A stretch of 64,000 bases of DNA from Zea mays (Eukaryota > Streptophyta > Magnoliopsida > Poales > Poaceae): NCBI RefSeq assembly GCF_902167145.1, contig NC_050099.1, positions 241,998,588-242,062,587 of the forward strand, in the 5' to 3' direction. The first letter of the stretch is position 1; every line of letters begins with the position of its first letter. The position numbers were made by a program, and so were the translations under genes. Positions 43,501 to 55,500 of the stretch are shown here, piece by piece. The notes beneath the pieces are model-generated. The model was not told where the DNA came from. It worked only from the letters and a program-made list of their open reading frames with translations, and made no database searches.

Positions 43501-46500
43501 TGCAGCTGAAGCACTTTCAGTTGCTTCCATGAGAGACACATGTTCTTCTGATTCTGAAACACTTTGAAATGATGGTGAAGGAGCTGCAGTAGGTTCTTGT
43601 GAAGGAACAGCAGAAGAAAAAGGTGTTGTGGCAGTTTCTGGTAATGCAGCTGAAGGTGGAGTTGATATGTTCTTCTCTCTTCTATGGTATGTGGTAGTGA
43701 TAGGTGGTTTCATATATTGTTTTGTTGCACTCTTGGGCTGAACCTGCTCCTGTTCATGCACTTGAAGCTGCCCAGTACCTATCTCCTGCATTCTGACATC
43801 AGAGACCACACTAGGAACAACATCATCAATTGCATTAGCCTCAGTAACATCAGACAAAGTGTGATCAGCTGTATTAAAAATGCCCCTATTGTCAAGGTTG
43901 GATGAAGGAAATAAGGTAGAAGGCAGGAGATTAATTTGTGCTCTAAAATGTGCTCCAGCATTTGCATGAAGTTCAGCAAAGGGAAAAATGTGCTCATCAA
44001 ACACAACATCCCTAGAGATGTAGACACGACCAGTGGAGACCTCTAGACACTTGTATCCTTTGTGCATATTGCTGTAGCCTAGAAAGACACATCTTGTAGA
44101 GCGGAAAGCCAATTTTCGAGTATTATAGGGCCGCAGGTTTGGCCAGCATGCACAGCCAAAAAAATTAAGAAAATTATAGTCAAGGGACTGTTTGAACAAG
44201 TGCTCAAGAGGTGTAGAGTAATCAAGAAGTTTCGTGGGGGTGCGATTAATAAGGTAGGCAGCTGTGGCAAAGGCCTCATCCCAGAACTTAAGCGGCATGG
44301 ATGCTTGTGCAAGGATAGACAACCCAACTTCAACAATATGTCTATGTTTGCGTTCAGTAGGTCCATTTTGCTGATGCGCATGTGGGCAGGACACATAATG
44401 AATGATGCCGAGTTTAGTAAAGAAAGAATTTAGGCGCTGATACTCGCCTCCCCAGTCTGTTTGCATAGCAATAATTTTGGTGTCAAATAGGCGCTCAACC
44501 ATGGTTTGGAACTCAGTAAATCTTTGGAACACTTCAGACTTATGTTTCAACAAATAAATCCAGCTGAATTTGCTAAAATCATCTATAAAACTGACATAGA
44601 ATTTTTTCCGACCAACGGACTCGGGGGCTGGGCCCCATACATCCGAGAAAACGAGTTGTAAAGGCTTGGTAGAGACACTTGTTGACACTGGATAAGGTAA
44701 TTGGTGACTCTTGCCTTGTTGACAAGCGTCACAGACAGACAAACTACTTGACTCACTAGAACATATAATCTGATTATTATTGGCTAATTTTCGAATGATC
44801 TGTAATGATGGATGACCCATACGATTGTGCCATAGAGATGGAGAGGACTTGATGGCGCCAAATGCCCCTGCCAAGAACTGTTTGATGGAAGGGGATAAAG
44901 ACCATCTCTGCATCTACCTTGAAGAAGAACCTTCCTCGTGTCCAGATCCTTAATCAAAAAATGATTTGGAAAGTATTCAAGTGAGGCATGATTATCAGAT
45001 GAGAAACGATGAACATAAACAAGACTTTTTTGTGCTGTTGGGACGTGCAAGGTATTATTGAGATGCAAGGGTTTAGTAGGGGTATCAATAACAGCATGAC
45101 CAACATTGCAGATGTTCATACCTGCACCACTTGCAGTGTGAATCTGATCTGTCCCCTTGTACTTCTCATGAGTGGTCAGTTTGTCCAGCTCAGACGTGAG
45201 ATGATCCGTTGCAGCTGTGTCGGTATACCAATTTGTATCGACACCATAGCTGTGCATTGCTGCTGCTGCACTCTTGGAATTTGAGTTGGAATAGTTGTCT
45301 TCATCATATCGGTACCAGCACTTGCGAGCAGAATGCCCAGTTCTGTCACAAACCTGACATGTTATTGTGTTCCCATCAGATCTGCGCCCTCCTGGCGCAT
45401 TGCTGTTGCTGCTGCGACCAGGATTAAACCGTCCATTGCGACCCCGGCCACGCGGACCAGAACCACCACGACCTCGACGGGCAGCAACATTAGCCGATGG
45501 CTGGGATCCTCCATACAGCAAAGCCATCCTGCTCTCAAAATTGAGGAGTTGCGAGTATGCCTCCCCAACTGAGACAGAATCCTTCTGTGCAACAAGGGCA
45601 GAGACCACAGGGTTGTATTCTTCATCTAGTCCCGCAAGGATGTAGGAGACTAGTTCTTCTTCATCAATGGGTTTTCGAGTAGATGCTATCTCATCTGCAA
45701 GTGCCTTCATTTTTGCAACATACTCAGAAATTGACAAGTTACCTTTCTGAGTCATGGCCAATGCAATCCTGGTGTTAACTGTTCTTGCTCGGGACTGCAC
45801 TGCATAGGTCTGTTCCAGCATGTTCCACACCTCCTGGGGCGTGGTATAGGATGATACCTGACCCGTGACTTCTTTAGACATGGAGGTGACGAGGAAGCCG
45901 AGGACCTGCTGCTCCAAGGCAGCCCACCGGATGTACTCCGGGTTGCTTTCCTTCACTGTCTTGTCGCCGTTCTTGACGTCGATCTGCTCTTCAGGCGCCT
46001 TGGCAGAGCCATCAATGTAGCTCTGCAGTTGTGCGCCACGAAGGATGGGAAGAACCTGCGCCTTACAGAGCGCATAGTTCGACTTGGTTAGCTTCTCAGC
46101 TATAGTTTGCCCTAGCAAAGGTGTAGGTATGGCCATGGAGGATGAGCTTGCCATGAGATCTCCTGGCGTCTGCTATGGGCTGGGGGTGGCTAGGGTTTGA
46201 AGGAGGTGGCTCTGATTACCAAGAAAGAACACCAGGTTGGGAAGCGTTTGTTACCTACCATAGTAGGCCGCCAGTATATATTTATAGGAGATGGAATACC
46301 ATCATCAGATTACAGAGGGGCTGGCGCCAGCAATCAATCAAATCAGTCAAAACAGATTATGATTGATTGGATTCTATCTATAACAGATCTGTTCGATTGC
46401 CTCGGATTATACCTATAATCGAACATATCCTTTCCTAACTGAACAGATCCTTTCCTATCTTTAACACAGGCGCATCACCCTTTCCTTACTTTACAGATAC

Positions 46501-49500
46501 ATTCTTAATATTATCTAACAAAAACCACTACCAGGAGCCATAAAACAATTATCTCCAAACTGCGCTCAGATCTCTCGCGCCTGCTAGACACCACCGATGA
46601 ACGCCGTCTTTGATGTTTTGAATAATCTGATTGCCGCCAGGAGTAGCCCCCCTCAAACACACATTCATTCCGTTGTTTCCATAGCTACCATGCCACCAGC
46701 ACAAGGGAATTGATCCCCTTGCGCTGCACAGCAGGCATCTTACCTTCCAGATTAGCCCACCAAACTTGGAAAGCCAAATCAGAATTTGTGGGATAAAACT
46801 GTTGCAGATTAACCATGGATAAAATCCTAAACCACACTTCCCTTGAGAAGACACAAGAAATCAGAAGGTGCTGCACTGTTTCATCTTCTTGATCACAGAG
46901 GGGGCATTGAACCGGATGATCCAAACCCCTTTTCGCTAAACGATCTGCTTTTTTTTTTCTTTCTCGAAAAGCGCAGGAGAACTGCACCCCATTATATTAA
47001 GAAAGAAAGGATGGGAGGGGCCCAAGAGGACCCCGATACAAAGCACTCCTTACAGAGGCCAGACACACGCATACATAAAACAATTCATAAACACACTGCT
47101 AAAACAACTACAATCCTCCAAGAGCAGTACTAGAGCCGGCTAAAAAAGACAGACCCCTTGCTCCAGCAACTTGCCATTTCTCCCTTTCCTCATGAACAGA
47201 TTCCAGCAGCAAGGAGAGAGTAGGTGTCACACCATCAAACACCACTCTATTTCTGAGTTTCCAAACCATCCAAGCCCCCAGAATAAGCAAGGAGTCCAGC
47301 CCTTTCCTATTCAAACCGGACACAATGGTAGAAACTCTTTTCCACCACAGCATATAGTTTGTGTCACTCTGGATAGGCGATAAGCTGTGAATACCAAACT
47401 TTCGAAGGATGTTATACCAGCCCACCCTAGAAAAGACACAAGACACCAGCAAGTGGTTAATGGTCTCTGGCTCTTGATCACAAAGAGGGCACCTGGGAGG
47501 GTGAATCAAGCCTCTTCTCTCCAATCTGTCAGCAGTCCAACATCTCTCTTGCGCCACCAGCCATAAAAAGAATTTGCATTTGGGTGGAGCCCTAGATTTC
47601 CAGATTCTTTTATGGTGATCAAAAGGAATTGAACCAGTAAATAGACCCTTGTAAGCTGAGCGTGCAGAATAGTTCCCATCAGTTGCAGCAGAGAAAATAT
47701 GATGGTCCTCAATTCCTCATTGTTTGGATGCAGCATTATACCAGAAAGAGAATTCCAGAGGTGAAGATAGTCAGTTAGTGCACCCACAGTCTGGGTTTAG
47801 GGTTTAGGTTAAATGTGGGAGAAAACTGCAAGCCAGAGAAAGAACTTGCATCTTGGTGGAGCCCAGCTCCTCCAAATACGATCAGCCAGCACGAAACTAG
47901 CAGCCCCCACCATAAAAAAATCATAAGCCGACTTGGAAGAATAAGAACCCGAAGAGGATGGTGTCCAAATGTGTTGATCTGGAGTATCAGGTTGACCTCC
48001 CAAACAAGGTCCCAAATCTGGAAGAATTCCGAGAAAGCACTTGGGGAAAATTCCCCCTGATATCAAGAACCCAGTCTCACATAACAGCTTCCTGGACTAC
48101 CTGTGTCCTCACTGCTTTTCTATTAACAGCAGGAAACAAGTTAGGAGCCAAATCTGCAATTCTCCTACCATCTAACCAACGTTCTGTCCAAAATTTGGTG
48201 CTTGTTCCATTGCCCACTGACACATGAAAGATGATATTGATGTCTGTACTGTATGCCTTATTCTTCAACTAGCATATAGCCTGTGCCAACGCTACAATCA
48301 CGAGGACGGAGGGGTCGACGGCGGCGGCAGCGGTGCAAGGGGAGGGGTTGACGGCGGCGGTGGCGCGGGTGAGGTGGAGGAGAGGGATGAGAGATGATCC
48401 AAATAATATTGTCCATTGGATTTGATTAAGGTATATGAGGTTATCCGGCGACTTGAACCGTTGGTTTGAATTTTTGATGGTGTGTTAAGTCTGGGTGCAA
48501 TTTGTTTGGTGGATTTAGTGGAGGTTATGAATGTAGGGGTGATTTGGTTGGGTGGGTTTTGCAAGGTTTAAACTGGTGGATTATATAGTGGTAAAGATGT
48601 GGGGCAAAACTGCATGTGATAAACCGTTGTATTGCAGAATGCTGACTCTAGAGTTTTGATTGTTATTTGCAATTGTTGTGCAGGTGTTGACAATGGAGAC
48701 TTTTGAGCACCTTGGATTTCTAGTTCAATTCTCAGAAGGAACTTCTTTAAGCCAGGCTGCTACATTTTTTGCATGCTCAGATCCAGACATGCCTGATGTG
48801 CCTGTCCCTGCTGCTCAGGTTCTTGATTGGATGTCACAGAAAATAGCTTTTTCACTGGAATATTCTGCTGAGAGGTCCGCAGCAAAGGAAAGCAACCAGC
48901 AAACCATGTCTGATCTTGATGTGACCATGGCTGAGGCCAATACAAGTCACCCACGGAACAGTACACCAAGTGCCAATCCTGCATACTACAGAAATGTAAC
49001 ATTTGTGGAGGGCTTTTCCAAAACCTCTGTTGTCAAGCATGCATCTGATGTCAAAGGGAATTCTATAAAGGTACATTGATAGTTTGTTGCCAATAGCTAA
49101 CTTCTGGATAATGGTCGTAGATAGATTTTAATCTTTCTCCTTTAGAAAGTTTTGGAGTATCTCCGTCAAATATGCAAAGTTGGATTTCAAAATCCATAAA
49201 TATAAACTATGGTTTCATAATTTTTGGAGTGACTATATATCTACATTTGCTCTCCACTCACAATTCTTTGTGTCACCCTGGGCATTGGTATGGTCCCTTT
49301 ACACACCTTTTGACTTATTTTTTAATTACACATTCACAAAACTGAGAAATGAAAATTATATTTAAGTAGTTTTTAATTTTTATGCTATCATTTATTCATT
49401 TCTGTATGACCAGTGTAAGTATTCTGTATTTCTATGTATCTTTAAATCTATATGCTCAAAGCTTTGACCACCGTGATTCTAGTGTTTGTGCGTGTATTAT

Positions 49501-52500
49501 GACCATATATATAGACCTGCAGTGCATAAATTGACCCGCTGTTGGAGTGACATAATTGCAAGGAGAATTGTCGCGTGTATTCGTCCACTTCCACTATACT
49601 TGTGCGATACAGGTCCTTGAGCTTAGCCAAGCTATTGGTTCAGAGAGAAGGCTTGAACCGCATGTTGACGAAATCCGCAAAGCAAGCCTAGGAGAGGATA
49701 CCGTGGTTGCGCTCGATGGATTAATACCACTCAGTTGTTGCGCCCTCCATCTGAAGAGCCGCAAGTCAAACGTTCTCAGCGAGCGTACACATACATGAAA
49801 GTAGGTTTTGCACGTGGTCAACCAAGGGAGCGGGTTAGACTCGCCATGAGAGCTTGGAGAACGTTAGCTTGTGGTGATGAAGGTCAAAGTCATCGCGGAA
49901 GCCCTAGATGAAGAAGCCATCACCTCACCGCTGCCGCTAGCATCATCGTCGTCACCACCACCACCACCCGGAACATGGTTGCTGCCTTTGCTGCCCTAGT
50001 GGAGGGGACAGGCGGAGGCTTCTTGGATATATATCATCCATGGGTCGCTTCACCAGTCGTGCCACCATACAATCATGGGAGACCATTCGATTGTCGAGGG
50101 TTGTAAGCTATGGCAGGATCTGGTCCAATTTTGCCGTGTCGAAGTCACCGTCTTAGGGATCATTGACAATGCCGAACATAGTTGTCGATGCATCGATTGT
50201 CTCTTATACTAATCTTAGCCACTTTGGTTTCTATTTCCTTTTTGGTTTGGCTGTCCTGCTTGGTTGCACCTTCTCTGGTATTGGCGACCATAGAAAAGGT
50301 CCATAACACACAAGCATTCCAAGACAATTTCTTAAGGACATTTGTGATTATATCTCTCTCTGACCTTTCAATTGTGATTTTACCTCTTATTTTTCAACTT
50401 TTTGATTTAACCCCTCCGTTTTGAAAACAAAGCTCTGCCATACCCTTCGCCGTTACGTGCATTTACAGTGTTAAATCTGATGCGAATTTGGTTTTGGTCA
50501 AAAGTGGTGCAACCTTATTCATTTGCTGCTATCAACACTTTCTAGAACCCTTGTCAATGGGGAGCCCGGGAGCACATCATCCATCATTGTGGCCTTTGCC
50601 AAGGAGACCTGCTATCCCCCATGCCTTTTATTTTAGTCATGGAAGCCCTGAACTCGACCATCAATCATGCAACTTGGGAGCATCTTCTTAAGCCGATCAC
50701 CTTCCAGCAGGCCAAACACCATGTATATTTCTATGCCGATGATGTGGTGCTATTCTTGCGACCTTTTAGGCCGGATCTCGTAATGGTCAGACAGCTTCTT
50801 GATATTTTTTGGCCATGCTACATGACTGAAAATAAATAGCGCCAAAAGTTCTATCACTCCTATGTCCTATCCAATTTGGAGAAGAGGAGCTTGTTGCTAT
50901 CTCTGAATTGCTGTTGTGTGAGATTAAAGCTTTCCCTTGCTCTTATTTGGGACTCCCGCTCTCAATTCGTAAGCCCACTAATACTGAGTTGCTGCCCTTA
51001 ATTGACAAAGTGGCTGATAAATTGCCAGGGTGGAAAGCCACGCTCATGAGTAGAGCTGGTCATGTTGTGATGATTAAGGTGTTTTTTCCTCTATCCCTGT
51101 CTATCTTATGCTCGCCATGGACCTCCCCAAATGGGTAATCAAGGCGATCGATAAAAGGAGATGTTTCCTTTGAAAAGGACAAGAACATGCAAATGGGGGC
51201 AACTGTCTCGTCTCTTGGGACACTGTTCAGCGGCCTACACAGTTCGGTGGTCTGGGCATCTTCAACTTGGAGCTGTTTGGCTGGGCCTTGCACATCTCTT
51301 GGCTGTGGTTGCAAAAGAACGACTCCTCTCGCCCTTGGGCTGGACTCCTCATCCAGGTGCCACGCAACACAGGCTTTGTTTGATGTTGCTGTTGTCACCA
51401 TGATACGGAATTGGATTGATCGTTGGCTGCAAGGAAAAACAATGGCTGAGTGGGTTCCTAATTTGATGAACCTGATCTCAAGAAGGGTCAAGAAGCAGAG
51501 GACAGTAGCGCAAGGACTGAGGAACCGAAGTTAGGTATTTGATTTGAGGTTCTCTGACAATACAAGTGCTAGTCGAATACCTGCAGCTCTGGAGCTTAAC
51601 CTTGTTTGGGAGCAAGTGTAATGGAGGGGAGCAAGTGTAATAGAGGGGACCCCTTCATTACACTTGCTCCCAAACAAGGCCTTAGTGAATAACCTGGAAC
51701 TCCAACATGATGTCCCTGATCAGCACAGGTGGTGCCTGAACGGCCATGTACATACACTAGAAGTCGGTGTCAGCCTATGAGGCCTTTTTCATAGGAACAA
51801 TTAAATTTGCTCCTTGGAGACACATGGAAGCCATGGGCGCCCCTGAGATGCAAGTTCTTCATCTAGCTAGCAGTTAAAAACAGGTGTTGGATGGCTGATA
51901 GACTTCCAAAAAGGGGACAACCTCACCCTGCTGCATGTCCCCCTCTGCGACCAATCTGAAGAAACTATTCAGCACATCCTTGTTTGTCCTGTGTGTTTGC
52001 TCAGCAAGTCTGGACAATGACCTTCAACAGATTGGGCTTCTTGTCCTTGTGCCTCAGCCAGGGTTTTCTCGCTTCGCACGCTGGTGGTCCAAAGTTATTA
52101 AGGGAGTTTCGAAGGAGACGAGGAAGGGTCTAAACTCTGATATTCTGGTGGCCTAGGAGATTTGGAAGCACTGCAAGTCCTGTGTATTTGAGAGCGCTAG
52201 GTCTTGTGTTCAAGTAATCTTACAAAGTACAAACTGTAACTGATGAGTTTTCCTTGTGGTGTATGGCTGGAGCATCTGCTCTACAGGAGCTGCTCCTGCG
52301 CCAGCTTACCCAGTGTTTGTAGCCCTTCTTTTTGGGGTACTGGGGTAGTAGTGGTTGTGCCTGTTGTGAGTAAGGGTGGTAATGGATCACGATCCAAATG
52401 TTTTTTCACAAATTATTATGGCCCTTAATTAATTTTAGTTAAAAAATGAATAGGAATAGAGCCCGATCCCTAATCTGACCCTATCCTTAAATTTTATAGT

Positions 52501-55500
52501 GTAAACATTTAGAGCCTATTACCACCCCTACGTGTGAGGCGCGCCTGTTTTCTGGTGTTGGTGGTCGGTTTTCAGGTGCAGGCTATTCCTGCTCCTTGTT
52601 CTAGGAGGGACAACCTTTGTTTTCTCCTTTGGTTGTAAGTCCTGTTTTTTCTTCTTAATGAGATGAGACACAGTTCTCTCTCCTACGTCGTTCGAAAAAA
52701 GGGGGATGTTCTCAATAGTCTGTTTAATCTGGCTGAAAATAGGGGCCTGCTGCACAGCTTGGAGGGTGCTAATATCCGTAACAGACTGTCCATTTATGCT
52801 GATGATGTGGTCCTTTTTGTTCAACCTTTTGAGGAAGATTTTCAATGTGTCAAAACGATTTTGGACTGCTTTGGTTCAGCCACGGGATTGGTATCTAATT
52901 TGCAAAAAAGTTCCGTTATCCCAATCAGGTGTAATGAGCAGGCGGTACAGATGGTGCAATATTCTTCAGTGCACTTCTTCCTCTTTTCCTTGCACTTATT
53001 TGGGGCTGCCGATTTCAGATAAAAAGCTCAGAAAATCTGATCTCATGGTTTGGGTCGAGAAAGTTGCAGACCGACTTCCTAATTGGAAGGATAGGTTGCT
53101 TAGTCTTGCTGGCAGGACAGCTATGGTGCGCTTTGTGCTTTCAGCCACCCCGATTTACCTTCTCATTGCCATGAAAATCCCCAAGTGGGTGATTAATTCT
53201 ATAGACAAGATTCAGAGAGGATTTCTTTGGAAAGGAAGAAAGGAGGTAAATGGTGGCATTTGCCTTGTGTCGTGGGACATTGTTACAAGGCCTTTGGATC
53301 TCGGTGGGCTTGGGGTTTCTAACCTGCCGTTCCAGAGTTGGGCGCTGCAAGCTAAATGGTTAAGGTTAGAAAAAACTGATCCTACCAAGTCGTGGTCTGG
53401 TTTGGACTTGCCTATTCAACAACTTGTCAAGAGATTCTTTACTGCTTCTATTGTTTCTCTGGTTGGTAATGGGCATAATACATTGTTTTGGACAGATCGG
53501 TGGTTGGATGGGTCTTGTATTCAAGATTTTGCCCCTGCTGTTGTGGCTAATGTTGGGAAACGAGCTATTTCTTCTAGAACGGTGGCTCATGCTCTTCAAC
53601 ACTGGCAGTGGATCAGTGACATTGAGACCCCTCTTAATTTGCCTGGGTTGCAACAATATCTTAACCTTTGGGATGCATTAAGGGGAGTGGTGCTCACTCA
53701 GGAGGCTGATCGACATGTGTGGATTCATTCTTCCCCTGGTCAGTTCTCTTCGAAGTCGTGTTATAGGGCCTTCTTCATGGGTTCGATTACCTTCGAATCA
53801 TGGAAGAGGTTATGGAAGACTTGGGCTCCACCCAAATGCAAATTTTTTCTTTGGTTGGCAATAAGAAATAAATGTTGGACAGCTGATAGACTGCAGAAAA
53901 GAGGGTTGGCTTATCCTGAGGTTTGTCCTTTATGTGATCAAGATTCGGAGAATATCCAACACCTCCTTTGCACTTGCATTTTTGCGCGGCAATTTTGGTT
54001 CTACATTCTCTCTTCATTGGGACTGGCTAATCTTTCTCCTGCCTCTAATGAGTCCACTTTTGCTGACTGGTGGGAGAAGGTGTGTAAGCAAGTGCACAAA
54101 TCCAAAAGAAGAGGCTTTAACAGTATCATCATCTTGGGGGCTTGGTGTTTATGGCTTCATCGTAATAAGGCGGTTTTTGATGGCGTCAGACCTTCCATTC
54201 ATGGAATAAAATCAGTTTTTCTGGATGAGTTTGAGTGTTGGAGGCTTGCCGGTGCTCGACATCTTGAGACTTTGGGTCCTGGTGCTGCAATTTTCAGATC
54301 AAGGGTTCTATTGGGGGCTTAGTGAAGAGCAGTTGTGTGGGTGTGTGGCCTGCTGGCACTTGTGCTGCTGTCCTTTTGCGCGCTGCTGTTTCCATGCGCA
54401 GAAGGAAGCTGCAGTCCTGTGCGTAGCAGGAATTGGTGGTTTTGTGTTTGGTCAGGATTTGGTGGTCTTGTGTTTATCCTTTTGTGGCATTGTACTTTGG
54501 TCCATTTTGGACTGTTTCTTCTCTTAATTTAATGATGCGCAGCTCTCCTGCGCGTTCACGAAAAAAAAACTATGCTTGCTATATCTGTAACTTAAATTGC
54601 AAACTCCTTTTGTAGGTTTTGAACTGCCATGATTCTGTTATCTACATATTAGCACCGCTGAAGTATGCTACTGTGTACGGTTGTTCTGATGCTACAGTTG
54701 TTCTTGGTGCTGTTGGTAAGGTATGCATGCAATTCTATTTCTGTTGTGGATATTTTTATCTATATTTTTATTTAAGAATGATTCCACTTGCTTCTTTGGT
54801 AAGTCTGAAATGGATTGGCCACCTGCCCATTTTAGATATAGTGGCTTTGTTCATACATATATGGTTCATTGTGTTAGAGTCCTTGTGTATCCTGCGTTAT
54901 GGGCTGTGTACTCTGTGTGATGGGGCCTTGTGTAATGGGCTTAGGCCCAACATATCTGACATAAATATAACATCCAACCCTGATTAGGGTTAGGGTTTTC
55001 AGTCCAATATGGTATCAGACTAGGTTTAGCCGCCGCTACAGTGACCCGGCCGCCCAACACGCCGGCGGATCCTGCTCCGGCCGTGCCTCTCCCCTCGTCG
55101 GCGGCCTCCTTTGTGTCACAGAAGGAGATGGAATTATTTTGCACCAAAAACTTTAGTTGTCGAGTTCTGCTTAATTTGTCCGAGATGAACTCAGAGGGCT
55201 GAACTAAACTTCCAAATTCGTCTTTGCGCGATCGATGAATTTTAAATAATCACCAGACTGAGTTAAGTTTCCAGATTCGTGTTCGCTCAGTCGATAAATT
55301 TTTAAACGACCTGAATACTAGCTAATTCTCGGAACAATTACGTTCTGGGTTTCGTGAACCCTTTAAGAAGAGTCTGAATAGATAAAGATAAAAATGATGT
55401 CGAACTCACGACAGACAGAACAGATCAAGACAGAGACTGTTATTATCCCATGCTTAAATCCATACTTGTTAAATGTATAGTAACACCTGGGGTGTTACAC

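Larger units (their letters stand above)
41601..46520 (-). mobile_element. Ty1-copia element, Hopscotch/Retrofit-like, in intron 2
   Basis: 4,920 bp with 272-bp LTRs at 41601-41872 and 46249-46520 (5 differences seen). A PPT precedes the 3' LTR (minus strand TTGAGGGGGGATG), and a TGGTAATCAGAG PBS-like sequence lies about 28 bp inside the 5' LTR. Full gag-pol is present with about four frameshifts. There is no matching 5-bp duplication: left flank ccgtt, right flank aaaac. Instead a 613-bp repeat flanks it. Clade named by general resemblance of gag and size only. Confidence 0.85.
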
